From Bin5 sp022821545 (GTDB lineage: Bacteria > Chloroflexota > Anaerolineae > Caldilineales > Caldilineaceae): a DNA stretch of 64,000 bases. Position numbers and translations under genes: made by a program. Each line of letters begins with the position of its first letter. The stretch's first letter is position 1. Shown piece after piece: positions 1 through 9,399 of the stretch. Location: positions 3,844,001-3,908,000 of the forward strand of contig CAXXLO010000002.1 in NCBI GenBank assembly GCA_963664085.2, given 5' to 3'. The notes beneath the pieces were generated by a model. That model made no database searches, was not told where the DNA came from, and was given only the letters and a program-made list of their open reading frames with translations.

Positions 1-1
1 G

Positions 2-1441
2 TCCATTATGTGGAACAGCCTTCTGTTGGTTTGCGGCGTAACCTTGTTGTCACTCGCGCTTGCTCTACCCTTTGCCTGGTTAACGGAAAGGACCGACCTT
101 CCGGGCAGGAGGGTCTGGACTGTACTGGCAATGATGCCACTCGTGATCCCGAGCTACGTAGGCGGATTCACGCTGATTGCCATGTTTGGACCCCGCGGTG
201 TACTTCAGGAGCTCCTGTCACCCTTTGGCGTGGAGCGGCTGCCGTCAATCTACGGATTCACCGGCGCACTGTGCGTTTTGACCCTATTTACTTATCCCTA
301 CATTTTCATGAGCACTCGCGCCGCGCTGCACAGGTTGGATCCGTCGCTCGAGGAAGCGGCCCGTTCGCTAGGATTCAATGGATTGCAGACTTTTCTAAGA
401 GTGACTTTACCAAATCTGCGTCCTGCGATCACGGCCGGCGGGCTGCTGGTGGCACTGTACACGCTCAGTGATTTCGGCGCGGTATCGTTGCTGCGCTTCA
501 ACAGTTTTACGCGGGCAATATACGTTCAGTATCTGAGCAGCTTTGATCGCAACACTGCCTCATTACTTTCATTGGCGCTGATCGCGTTTACGATTATACT
601 GTTGCTGCTGGAAAGAAACAGCAGAGGGCGCGGTCGTCCACGCTATTACCGTAGTAGTGCAGGTGTAGCCGCGCCCCGCAAACGTATCGTACTTGCCCGT
701 AGAAAATGGCCGGCGCTTGCCTTCTGCGGCACCGTTGTAATGGCCGCCCTGGTGCTGCCGACCAGCGTGATTTTCTACTGGCTGCTGCGGGGTTTAGCGT
801 CCGGCGAATCGCTGGCGCCGGTCTGGACGGCAACGCTCAACAGCTTCCGCGCAGGCGCCCTGGCCGCGGTAGTCGCCGCCGTTCTGGGACTGCCGGTTTC
901 TTACGCAGCGGTCAGGATGGGGGGACGACTGATGTCGCTTGCGGCAAGGGCCGTATACCTGGGTTACGGACTGCCGGGAATCGTCATCGCGCTCAGCCTG
1001 GTGTTCTTCGGCGCGAATTTCGCACTGTGGCTTTACCAGACAATGTGGATGCTGGTGTTCGCTTATGTCGTCCGCTTCTTGCCGCAGGCCATGGGGGCAA
1101 TGCAGACAAGCCTTTTGCAGATGAATCCCCGCCTGGAAGAGGCAGGGCGCAGCCTGGGCCTGGGCAACCGCGCCGTCTTCAGGAGGATTACGGCGCCGAT
1201 CGTGCGGCCGGGTGTTCTGGCGGGCATGGCTCTAGTCTTTCTGACGACGGTGAAGGAGCTGCCGGCGACACTGCTGTTGAGCCCGACAGGGTTTTCGACC
1301 CTGGCGACCCAGATTTGGTCGGCGACGGATGAAGCCTTCTTTGCCCGGGCTGCCGCGCCAGCTCTAGTTCTCCTGGCGATGTCGGCATTCAGTATTTTTC
1401 TTGTTCTCATGCAGGAGGAAAGGGAGGTGGTCAGCGGCTAG
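2..1441 (+). CDS. Iron(III)/thiamine-type ABC transporter permease (5' partial)
   Basis: Membrane component of a binding-protein-dependent importer of the FbpB/ThiP type, which moves ferric iron or thiamine through the inner membrane. The frame is open to the window edge, so the ATG at 8 is probably internal and the N-terminus lies outside. Two halves of about six hydrophobic helices each carry a cytoplasmic EAA loop that docks to the ATPase: LEEAARSLGFNG (about residue 115 counted from the ATG at 8) and LEEAGRSLGLGN (about residue 378). Fusion of two permease halves is typical of this family. The ATPase starts 38 bp downstream. The substrate cannot be read from the permease alone because the binding protein is not in the window. 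Confidence 0.88.
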   Translation, partial: SIMWNSLLLVCGVTLLSLALALPFAWLTERTDLPGRRVWTVLAMMPLVIPSYVGGFTLIAMFGPRGVLQELLSPFGVERLPSIYGFTGALCVLTLFTYPYIFMSTRAALHRLDPSLEEAARSLGFNGLQTFLRVTLPNLRPAITAGGLLVALYTLSDFGAVSLLRFNSFTRAIYVQYLSSFDRNTASLLSLALIAFTIILLLLERNSRGRGRPRYYRSSAGVAAPRKRIVLARRKWPALAFCGTVVMAALVLPTSVIFYWLLRGLASGESLAPVWTATLNSFRAGALAAVVAAVLGLPVSYAAVRMGGRLMSLAARAVYLGYGLPGIVIALSLVFFGANFALWLYQTMWMLVFAYVVRFLPQAMGAMQTSLLQMNPRLEEAGRSLGLGNRAVFRRITAPIVRPGVLAGMALVFLTTVKELPATLLLSPTGFSTLATQIWSATDEAFFARAAAPALVLLAMSAFSIFLVLMQEEREVVSG

Positions 1442-1479
1442 GCCAAATTGCAAGCCGCCGAACATCGTCCGTTCTCGCC

Positions 1480-2547
1480 GTGAGTCTACCGCGACGGAAG
1501 CCAGCCGGGCTTCACCTTCAGGGCGTTTCCAAACAGTTTGGCACCAGGAATGCACCGGTCCTGGCGGTTAACGATTTCTCTTTGACGGTCAACCGGGGCG
1601 AGTTTATTGCTCTCCTGGGCCCTTCAGGGTGCGGTAAGACGACGACCTTGCGGCTCATTGCAGGATTTGAGCGCGTTGATGCCGGAAGCATTGAGATTGA
1701 CGGCACCACAGTGGCCAGCAGCTCTGTCCACGTACAGCCGGAAAGGCGGCGCGTGGGCATGGTTTTCCAGGACTACGCACTTTTTCCGCATGTCAGTGTG
1801 CTGGCGAACATAGAGTTCGGGTTGCGCCGCATGTCAGCGGCGGACAAGAGGGCGCGTTCACTGGAAATTCTGGAACTGACAGGGCTGTCAGGACTTGAAG
1901 AGCGGATGCCGCATGAGCTGAGCGGCGGGCAGCAGCAGAGAGTCGCGCTGGCCAGGGCACTGGCTCCGAATCCAGCGCTTATCCTGTTGGACGAGCCATT
2001 CAGCAATCTGGATGCCGGTCTCAGAGCACGCGTACGCGCAGAATTAGGGGAGATTCTGCACGCGGCTAAGGCGACCGCGATATTCGTCACCCATGATCAG
2101 GAGGAGGCATTGAGTATGGTTGACCGTGTCGCGGTTATGCTGGATGGAAGCGTAAAGCAGGCGGCCTCCCCTCACGAACTGTACACAGACCCCGCCTCTC
2201 GATCAGTAGCGGAGTTCATCGGAGAGGCAAATTTCCTTCCCGGAATCGGGCAGGGGGATACCATTGAGTGTGAGTTGGGAAACCTGGCTGCGCGTAAGCA
2301 GATTCGCGGACCAGTGGACATACTGCTCCGGCCGGAGAATATTGAGCTCCTTCCCGCGCAGCCCGGCCTACCCGCGGCCCGGGTGCGGCATTCGCTCTTT
2401 TTTGGACACGATCAGCTGATTACGGTGCAACTTCCAACAGGTACTCATCTCACTGCGCGTTCCGGGCCGTCGGATGCCTATGTCTCGGACTTGCCCCTAC
2501 AAGTGGCGGTACGCTCACCCGTTGTCGCATATCCGCGCAAGAAGTGA
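1480..2547 (+). CDS. ABC importer ATP-binding protein, FbpC/PotA-like
   Basis: ATPase partner of the permease just upstream, powering uptake at the inner face of the membrane. It has Walker A GPSGCGKTT (about residues 48-56), Q-loop VFQDYALFPHV, signature LSGGQQQRVALARAL, Walker B ILLDEPFSNLD and switch His in VTHDQEEAL. The C-terminal ~110 residues look like a TOBE regulatory domain. The start is a GTG at 1480, 38 bp after the permease stop, which suggests one operon. At 355 residues it has the usual length for the CUT/FbpC group. Iron, spermidine/putrescine, thiamine or sulfate remain possible substrates. Confidence 0.9.
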   Translation: MSLPRRKPAGLHLQGVSKQFGTRNAPVLAVNDFSLTVNRGEFIALLGPSGCGKTTTLRLIAGFERVDAGSIEIDGTTVASSSVHVQPERRRVGMVFQDYALFPHVSVLANIEFGLRRMSAADKRARSLEILELTGLSGLEERMPHELSGGQQQRVALARALAPNPALILLDEPFSNLDAGLRARVRAELGEILHAAKATAIFVTHDQEEALSMVDRVAVMLDGSVKQAASPHELYTDPASRSVAEFIGEANFLPGIGQGDTIECELGNLAARKQIRGPVDILLRPENIELLPAQPGLPAARVRHSLFFGHDQLITVQLPTGTHLTARSGPSDAYVSDLPLQVAVRSPVVAYPRKK

Positions 2548-2614
2548 TGGTCGGTTTCATTGCAGCGTGCCCTATGGTTAACGCGAAAGGCACCAAGTTA
2601 AGAGGCGACTGACA

Positions 2615-4246
2615 ATGAGTGAAGGAATTATCCTGGAGGAAGCCCCGGACATCCACGAGCAGTTTCAGGTTACTGCTCCGGCGCTTATGGTCATTTTCGG
2701 CGCCTCCGGCGACCTGGCAAACCGTAAGCTTCTGCCAGCGATCTACAGGCTTTCGCAACAGAGGCTCCTGCCTCCCAATTTCGTCATTCTCGGCTATGCT
2801 CGTTCACCCTTAAGCGACGATGACTGGCGCCAGCGCGCCCGGTCAAGCATGCTGGCGAATCCTGAAGTCGAGTTTCAGAGTGCGGACTGGGATCTTTTTG
2901 CTTCGCGACTCTACTACCTGTCCGGCGAGTATGACGATGCCGAAGGATTCCAGCGTATTCGCGACCGCATGGCTATGTTGGAAGAGCAGTGGAACATAGG
3001 CGGCAACCGTCTTATCTACCTTTCTACGCCCCCTACGGTCTACGAACCTATAATCACCTGCTTGGGCGCCGCCGGACTCGTTGAGCCCGCCAGCGGGCAG
3101 AGCTGGACTCGCGTCGTGATTGAGAAGCCGTTTGGCAGCGACCTGCAGAGCGCACACAAGCTAAACGATCATGTACTTTCAGTCTTTAATGAGGAACAGG
3201 TATACCGCATCGATCATTATCTGGGCAAAGAGACGGTTCAGAACGTGCTTGTGTTTCGCTTCGCAAACGGGATATTCGAGCCGATCTGGAACCGCAACTA
3301 TGTGGACAATGTGCAGATTACGGTGGCTGAAAGCATCGGTGTCGAGGGCAGGGGAGGCTACTATGAGAAGTCGGGCGCCTTGCGGGACATGATGCAGAAC
3401 CATTTGTTGCAGCTTGTGTCCCTTACGGCGATGGAGCCGCCGATTGCATTTGACGCCAAGGCGGTTCGAGATCAGAAGGTAAACCTGCTTCAGGCAATCC
3501 GACCAATGCAGCCGGAGGAAGTGCCCGATTATGTCGTCCGCGCCCAGTACGGGGCAGGCACGGCAGCCACACGACCGGTCCCAGCCTACCTAGACGAGAA
3601 CGGCGTTGCGTGCGATTCCACAACTGAGACATACGTGGCCTGGCGCCTCGAGATTGACAACTGGCGCTGGCAGGGCGTTCCGTTTTATTTGCGTACCGGC
3701 AAGGCGCTGCCGCGAAAGGCTTCCGAAATCTCCGTTACTTTTCGCCGGGCTCCTCACCTTCTATTTGACTCCACCGAAGGATTCGACAGGGCGACAGGTC
3801 AGAATGACCGAGGCGTCCGATCAACCGCACACGGGATGCGTTTGAACGGCGACAGCCTGAGCCGCAATGTCCTGACCATGCGCATCCAACCGGACGAAGG
3901 GATCACTCTGAAGACCCTGGCCAAACGGCCCGGCCCATCAGTGAATCTTACGCCCGTCAACCTGGAGTTCACTTACGGCCACAGTTTTGGCGAACCCCCG
4001 GACGCGTATCAGCGCCTTCTGTTGGATGTCGTCCTAGGCGACTCCACTCTCTTTACCAGGCGGGATGAAGTGGAGCTGGCGTGGCAACGAATCACTCAGG
4101 TATTGGATGGATGGCGAATGCAGGAAGAACTGTCCAAGGACGGAATGAATCCCTTTCGACTTCCCCACTACCCGGCAGGAACCTGGGGTCCCAAAGAGGC
4201 CGACAACCTGTTGGAAAAGGAGGGGCAACACTGGTTTACCGAGTAA
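2615..4246 (+). CDS. zwf: Glucose-6-phosphate 1-dehydrogenase
   Basis: Oxidises glucose 6-phosphate to 6-phosphoglucono-lactone with NADP+, the entry step of the oxidative pentose phosphate pathway. The Rossmann motif GASGDLANRK lies at residues 29-38, EKPFG at 170-174, and the active-site signature RIDHYLGKE at 198-206, including the substrate-binding Lys and catalytic His. At 543 residues it is somewhat longer than the usual ~490, with about 20 extra residues before the nucleotide-binding fold. It precedes the glucan phosphorylase, which would supply glucose 1-phosphate, but two hairpins lie between them, so co-transcription is uncertain. Confidence 0.95.
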   Translation: MSEGIILEEAPDIHEQFQVTAPALMVIFGASGDLANRKLLPAIYRLSQQRLLPPNFVILGYARSPLSDDDWRQRARSSMLANPEVEFQSADWDLFASRLYYLSGEYDDAEGFQRIRDRMAMLEEQWNIGGNRLIYLSTPPTVYEPIITCLGAAGLVEPASGQSWTRVVIEKPFGSDLQSAHKLNDHVLSVFNEEQVYRIDHYLGKETVQNVLVFRFANGIFEPIWNRNYVDNVQITVAESIGVEGRGGYYEKSGALRDMMQNHLLQLVSLTAMEPPIAFDAKAVRDQKVNLLQAIRPMQPEEVPDYVVRAQYGAGTAATRPVPAYLDENGVACDSTTETYVAWRLEIDNWRWQGVPFYLRTGKALPRKASEISVTFRRAPHLLFDSTEGFDRATGQNDRGVRSTAHGMRLNGDSLSRNVLTMRIQPDEGITLKTLAKRPGPSVNLTPVNLEFTYGHSFGEPPDAYQRLLLDVVLGDSTLFTRRDEVELAWQRITQVLDGWRMQEELSKDGMNPFRLPHYPAGTWGPKEADNLLEKEGQHWFTE

Positions 4247-4617
4247 ATGAACGCGTCGAAAGCCGTAGAGGCCGCGTCACTTCCACTTCCGCTACTACAG
4301 TTCCCTCCAGCAGAGGGTGCGGGTGTCCGCGGCCCAAGCCGGGACCGGGCACGCGAGCGAAACTCCTTCAAGAACAGCAGCCCGTCACTGACGGGCCAGA
4401 GGGGTAACCCCTCTCCACTCTCTCATTTGCCAGACCCCATGTTGACCCTATAGTCTGGAAGTAATGTAACAGGACCAGCCGTAAGCAATTTATCCGTGAG
4501 GCCGTTCCCGGTTCCCGGAAAAATTGGATATGGCTGTGACATATCGAGGGCGCCGCTGACGCCGCCCACTTTTTTCTTGAGCAGAAACGAGCACCATTCC
4601 TTCAGGAGCATCTTGCT
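4247..4617. other. 371-bp gene-free spacer between zwf and glgP
   Basis: No convincing gene: short frames here overlap without ribosome sites. The stretch contains the tandem hairpins listed separately and ends in a leader with a GGAG-like site (CAGGAGC, about 4603-4609) ahead of the phosphorylase GTG. I see no clear promoter. Confidence 0.5.
4381..4414 (+). terminator. Two tandem perfect hairpins, possible terminator
   Basis: CCCGTC-ACT-GACGGG (4381-4395) is directly followed by AGAGGGG-TAA-CCCCTCT (4398-4414). Both stems are perfect with 3-nt loops. There is no U tract, so this is either a Rho-type or processing signal, or a structured leader of the downstream gene. It sits 135 bp after the zwf stop. 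Confidence 0.4.
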
Positions 4618-7209
4618 GTGAAAATCGTTGGCAATATATCGGTACACCCTCCTCTTCCGCAGGCGATATGTCGATTGCAGGATCTGGCTTACAATCTGTG
4701 GTGGACGTGGACCCCTGATGCGCAGGAGCTCTACGAGTCGATTGACAGAGAGTTGTGGGAGCAGGTCAGCGGGAATCCAGTCAGGTTTTTGCGAACCGTG
4801 TCGCTGCAGCGTCTGCAGGACAGGTCTCAAGATTACGACTATCTGAAACATTACAACTCTGTGCTACAGCGATTCGATGCCTATATGGCGGAGGACGCGG
4901 AGACCTGGTTCAAGCGACATTTTCCGGGTAGACGGAATGAGATGATCGCCTACTTCAGTGCGGAGTTCGGCCTGCACGAGGCGCTGCCCATCTACAGCGG
5001 GGGACTGGGAATCCTCAGCGGCGATCATTGCAAGGAGGCAAGCGACATGGGCCTGCCTTTTGTAGGTGTAGGATTTCTGTACCCCCAGGGCTATTTCACT
5101 CAACAGATCAACGCCAAAGGGGGACAGGAAGCGATTTACGAGAAGATCGACTTCTCTGAGGTCCCGGCCAGCCAAGCTCTGGACCCGGAGGGCAATCCGG
5201 TTGTCGTCCACGTCGATCTGCCTGGCCGAACCGTATACGCCAAAGTCTGGAAGATTCAGGTGGGCCGGGTTGTTCTCTATCTGATGGATACTGACGTAGA
5301 GCAGAATGCCCACCAAGACAGAGAACTCAGTGCAAGGCTTTACGGCGGCGACAGCGAAATGCGAATAAGCCAGGAGTACGTGTTGGGCATTGCAGGCGTA
5401 CGTACCCTGAGAGCCCTGGGTTACGAACCGACAGTCTGGCATATGAATGAAGGTCACAGCGCGTTTCTCAGTCTGGAACGCATAAGGGAGCTGGTGCAGG
5501 GCGGCATGGAGTTCGACGCTGCGGCAGAAGTCGTGCGCGCCGGCAACATATTCACAACTCACACGCCCGTGGCGGCCGGCCATGACGCCTTTCCCCTGGA
5601 ACTGGTCGACAAATTCTTCTGGCAATACTGGGGGCAAATGGGAATCGACCGGGAACGTTTCCTGTCACTGGCCCGACATGAGCATGGGTGGGGCGCAGAG
5701 TTCAGTATGACCGTACTGGCCTTTCGCTTAAGCGCCTATCACAACGGAGTGAGCGCGCTGCACGGGCAAGTTTCCAGGCGGATGTGGGGGCATCTCTGGC
5801 CGGGAACGCCTGAAGAGCAGGTCCCGATCAGCCACATTACCAACGGCGTACACACGGAGTCTTGGCTGGCCCCGGAGAAGCGAGCAGTGTATGAGCGCTA
5901 TTTCAGCCCGGACTGGCTCGAGAGGGTCGACTGCCCTGACGCCTGGCGAAGGATTGAGCTCGTTCCTGACGAGGAGATTCGGTCGGCCCACCAGGAATGC
6001 AAAGAGAAGCTGGTCAGTTTTCTGCGCGCGCGCCTAAAGAGTCAGCAGCTGCGCCATGGGGAGGGTCACTGGAAGCTTTCCAGGATAGACAACGTGTTTG
6101 ATCCAAAGGCGCTGACGCTGGGATTCGCGCGCCGCTTTGCAACCTACAAGCGGGCAACGCTCATCTTCCATGACAAAGAGCGGCTCAGGCGGCTTCTGAA
6201 CGACCCTCACCGCCCGGTCCAGATCGTCTTCGCCGGGAAAGCTCACCCGGCCGATGAGTATGGCAAGGCACTGATCGAACGCATTTACCGGTTGAGCCAG
6301 GAGAGGGGTTTCTTCGGCAAGATCGCAATCGTCGAAAACTATGACATAAACGTAGCCCGCCACCTGGTTGGCGGGGTCGACGTCTGGATGAATACGCCTC
6401 GCCGGCCGCTCGAAGCCAGCGGCACCAGCGGCCAGAAGGCGAGCATAAATGGGGCGCCAAACTTCAGCATTCTCGACGGGTGGTGGCGTGAAGGCTACAA
6501 CTTCGAGAATGGCTGGGCGATCGGCGAAGAGCGGGAGTACAAGGATGAGGAGACGCAGGACGAAGCCGACGCTCTGAGCCTCTATTCCATATTGGAAGAG
6601 GAGATCGTTCCAGAGTACTATGATCATCCGGCCGTGTGGACAGGTCGCATGCGGAGGGCGATTGCGTCTTGCGGGCCGCAGTTCAGCATGCGCCGTATGC
6701 TAACGGAGTACACCCGTACACTCTATGCCCCGGCAATGGACAGCAGCCGTGCATACCGCTCTGACTTCGGGGCGTCGGCGCGCCAGCTGTCGCACTGGAA
6801 GCAACATATCCGGAACGAGTGGCAGACCGTTTTCGTGGCCGTACCGGAGCATCCTCCCGCGCAGGCAATGACAGGCGACTCGATAGAGATTGAGGCCCAG
6901 GTCTGGCCGGGAAGGCTGTCGGCAAGCGACATCGCCGTCGAGCTGGTAACATTCGCTGCCGAGGATGGGGATGAGACCATGATGCCAGCCGCCGATCAAC
7001 AGCAGCCAGTCGCTTTGCAGTCACTAAAGATGCAAGCGGTCCAGCCCACTTCCCAGGAGGCCGGGCGCGATGGGCATGACAACAGTATCCGATATCGAGG
7101 CGTTTTTGTTCCGGAAGAAACTGGAAAGTATAGTTTTGGCGTACGAGCGCGACCCCATCACCCCGATCTCATCCATCCACTCGAATTAGGGCTGAGCTCC
7201 TGGGCCTAG
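4618..7209 (+). CDS. glgP: Alpha-glucan phosphorylase (GT35, DUF3417-containing type)
   Basis: Releases glucose 1-phosphate from glycogen or maltodextrin using pyridoxal phosphate and inorganic phosphate in the cytoplasm. The first ~100 residues match the DUF3417 cap (LAYNLWWTWTPDA) that marks the bacterial/archaeal short-type phosphorylases of about 850 residues. The PLP lysine is K607 in the motif EASGTSGQKASING. The C-terminal ~100 residues form a separate, probably beta-rich, tail, which is usual for this subgroup. The start is a GTG at 4618 preceded by a CAGGAGC site. With zwf upstream it links glycogen turnover to NADPH production. Confidence 0.93.
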   Translation: MKIVGNISVHPPLPQAICRLQDLAYNLWWTWTPDAQELYESIDRELWEQVSGNPVRFLRTVSLQRLQDRSQDYDYLKHYNSVLQRFDAYMAEDAETWFKRHFPGRRNEMIAYFSAEFGLHEALPIYSGGLGILSGDHCKEASDMGLPFVGVGFLYPQGYFTQQINAKGGQEAIYEKIDFSEVPASQALDPEGNPVVVHVDLPGRTVYAKVWKIQVGRVVLYLMDTDVEQNAHQDRELSARLYGGDSEMRISQEYVLGIAGVRTLRALGYEPTVWHMNEGHSAFLSLERIRELVQGGMEFDAAAEVVRAGNIFTTHTPVAAGHDAFPLELVDKFFWQYWGQMGIDRERFLSLARHEHGWGAEFSMTVLAFRLSAYHNGVSALHGQVSRRMWGHLWPGTPEEQVPISHITNGVHTESWLAPEKRAVYERYFSPDWLERVDCPDAWRRIELVPDEEIRSAHQECKEKLVSFLRARLKSQQLRHGEGHWKLSRIDNVFDPKALTLGFARRFATYKRATLIFHDKERLRRLLNDPHRPVQIVFAGKAHPADEYGKALIERIYRLSQERGFFGKIAIVENYDINVARHLVGGVDVWMNTPRRPLEASGTSGQKASINGAPNFSILDGWWREGYNFENGWAIGEEREYKDEETQDEADALSLYSILEEEIVPEYYDHPAVWTGRMRRAIASCGPQFSMRRMLTEYTRTLYAPAMDSSRAYRSDFGASARQLSHWKQHIRNEWQTVFVAVPEHPPAQAMTGDSIEIEAQVWPGRLSASDIAVELVTFAAEDGDETMMPAADQQQPVALQSLKMQAVQPTSQEAGRDGHDNSIRYRGVFVPEETGKYSFGVRARPHHPDLIHPLELGLSSWA

Positions 7210-7282
7210 CCGGCGGGCGGAGACCAGCAGCGGGCCGCACTACCAAGTGTTCGGAGGAGAGACGCAGAGCAAGGAGGCTCAG

Positions 7283-8191
7283 ATGCGAATCATGATTGCC
7301 GGAGGTACAGGTCTGATTGGATCGGCCCTGGCGAATTCCCTGGTCGGCAGCGGTTGTGAAGTTACAGTTCTGACAAGGTCGCCAGAACGCCATCAGCCTT
7401 TTGCGTCCGAAGGCGTAAGGCTTCAAGAGTGGGACGGAGAATCGGCGGAAGGCTGGGGCCATCTCGTTTCCCAAGCCGATGCCATCGTTAATCTTGCCGG
7501 CGCAGGAATTGCCGACGGACGCTGGACGACTTCTCGCAAAGAACAGATAAGAGAAAGTCGCGTCAGAGCCGGGCAGGCTCTAGTGACGGCAATACGCGAC
7601 GCCGACACGGTCCCGAATGTATTGATTCAGTCGTCTGCCGTAGGGTACTATGGACCAGCCGATGATCGAATCTTGGACGAGCAAGCGTCGCCCGGGACAG
7701 ATTTCCTGGCGCGCGTCTGTGTCGATTGGGAATCTTCGACAGAGGCGGTTGCGTCAATGGGCGTACGGCGAGTCGTCATTCGAACAGGCGTCGTGCTCAG
7801 TGCAGAAGGCGGCGCCCTCCCCAGGATGACGCTGCCTTTCCGCCTGTTTGCCGGCGGACCCCTGGGCAGCGGCAAACAGTATTTCCCCTGGATCCACATC
7901 GCCGACGAGGTGGCCGCCATCCGTTTTCTCCTGGAAAGGGAGCAGGCATCCGGCCCATTTAACCTGGCGGCTCCCAACCCTCCGAGCAACAGAGAGTTTG
8001 TGCGCGACCTGGGCCGGGTGATGGGAAGGCCGTCCCTGATGCCGACACCTTCATTTGCACTGCGGTTACTCTTCGGCGAGATGTCAACAGTTCTGCTGGA
8101 TGGTCAGCGGGCTGTTCCATCCCGATTGCAGGAGGCCGGCTACGAGTTCATTTTCCCTGAACCCGTTGCCGCGCTGCGCGATTTATTGTAA
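7283..8191 (+). CDS. TIGR01777-family NAD-dependent epimerase
   Basis: A short-chain dehydrogenase/epimerase-fold protein of the YfcH/SDR39U1 type. These bind NAD(P) and their substrate is generally unknown. The N-terminal Rossmann motif is GGTGLIGSALA. SSAVGYYG and the later FPWIHIADEV are signatures of this subfamily, and DUF1731-like sequence ends the protein. I chose the ATG at 7283 because AAGGAGG (7271-7277) sits 5 bases upstream. An upstream in-frame start at 7247 would add 12 residues that do not fit the fold. The protein is 302 residues. Confidence 0.88.
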   Translation: MRIMIAGGTGLIGSALANSLVGSGCEVTVLTRSPERHQPFASEGVRLQEWDGESAEGWGHLVSQADAIVNLAGAGIADGRWTTSRKEQIRESRVRAGQALVTAIRDADTVPNVLIQSSAVGYYGPADDRILDEQASPGTDFLARVCVDWESSTEAVASMGVRRVVIRTGVVLSAEGGALPRMTLPFRLFAGGPLGSGKQYFPWIHIADEVAAIRFLLEREQASGPFNLAAPNPPSNREFVRDLGRVMGRPSLMPTPSFALRLLFGEMSTVLLDGQRAVPSRLQEAGYEFIFPEPVAALRDLL

Positions 8192-8354
8192 AATGCGGCT
8201 TGCAGAGGGGCTTCGACACTAAGGACAGGATTCCTGTGTGAACATTCGAAAGTGACAAGCCTCTTTACCGGGCCATTCATTCAGTTGACCTTGTAGGCTA
8301 AACCGAAGGGCTGTGGCGTCGGAAAGGGTACAAGGTCTACAGGAGAACCTGGCG

Positions 8355-9365
8355 ATGGGTTCAAGTACCGCGAGTTCTTCCAGTCCCTCCTCCTCTTTTG
8401 CTCTCTGGGCCGGCGTCGCTTTCAGCGCACTTTTTACTCTCCTCATCTGGGCGCTGGGCAATCGTCTGGCCGGCATAGAGCTATTGCCGGACACCGGCTA
8501 CTCCTGGTACTACTGGAAACTACCTGCCCCAACATTTTGGACGCGCGCCAGCTCATGGGGATTCTACCTTGCCCACCAACTGGCAATCTGGGCGATTCTC
8601 TACTATGCTCAGTTCGTCCTCAAACCTCGCTATGTGAAGGGGTTACACAGAGTCAATGTCTTGGCTCTGGCTGCCAACGCCTTCTTCATTTTCCTGCACC
8701 TGATACAGACGCACGTCTGGTATGACGGGCTTGCCCAGGACACAACGGTATCCAGCAGCCAGGGCTCCGTCATCGTTTTGCTCGTTTGGGTCCTGTTGAT
8801 GGAAAACAACCGGCGGGGCCAGTTCTTTGGCCGGCCGGCCCCTATCTCAAAAGAGGTCGTCCGCTTTGCCCGCACCTACCACGGGTACTTTTTCGCATGG
8901 GCGATCGTCTACACCTTCTGGTTTCATCCCATGGTATCCACTTCCGGTCACCTGATCGGATTCTTTTACATGTTCCTTCTTCTGCTCCAGGGCAGTCTAT
9001 TCTATACACGCGTCCACACGAATCGATGGTGGACGTTTACCCTCGAGCTTACCGTTCTGGTCCATGGCACTCTCGTTGCCGTAATGCAGGGGAACGGCCT
9101 CTGGCCGATGTTCCTATTCGGGTTCGCAGGCATCTTCGTTGTTACGCAGATGTATGGGCTCGGTTTATCACTGCCGGTTCGCCTGCTTATACTGGGCGCA
9201 TTCGCGGGCTCTGCCCTTTTTGTATACGGCAACCTGGGCTGGGACAGGCTCAACGAAGTCGTACGCATTCCTCTCATCGAGTATGTTTCCATGTTTGTCC
9301 TGGCAGGTCTGTTCTGGACCGGACTGAGGATCGCGCGCACGGTCAAGCAGTTGCGACAGGCGTAA
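8355..9365 (+). CDS. Polytopic membrane protein of unknown function
   Basis: Not assigned to a named family. The protein (336 residues) opens with a Ser-rich tail followed by about nine or ten hydrophobic helices, with His and aromatic residues at helix ends (for example YHGYFFAWAIVYTFWFH and LHLIQTHVWYD), a pattern seen in haem-, quinone- or metal-linked membrane proteins. AGGAGA at 8341-8346 places the start at ATG 8355. A GTG at 8313 would add 14 residues without a good ribosome site. It sits between an epimerase and a MenA-type prenyltransferase, so a role in lipid or quinone biology is a guess from context. Confidence 0.7.
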   Translation: MGSSTASSSSPSSSFALWAGVAFSALFTLLIWALGNRLAGIELLPDTGYSWYYWKLPAPTFWTRASSWGFYLAHQLAIWAILYYAQFVLKPRYVKGLHRVNVLALAANAFFIFLHLIQTHVWYDGLAQDTTVSSSQGSVIVLLVWVLLMENNRRGQFFGRPAPISKEVVRFARTYHGYFFAWAIVYTFWFHPMVSTSGHLIGFFYMFLLLLQGSLFYTRVHTNRWWTFTLELTVLVHGTLVAVMQGNGLWPMFLFGFAGIFVVTQMYGLGLSLPVRLLILGAFAGSALFVYGNLGWDRLNEVVRIPLIEYVSMFVLAGLFWTGLRIARTVKQLRQA

Positions 9366-9399
9366 AGGGGGCAAACAGTTCCCAATTGGAGTCTTAAAC

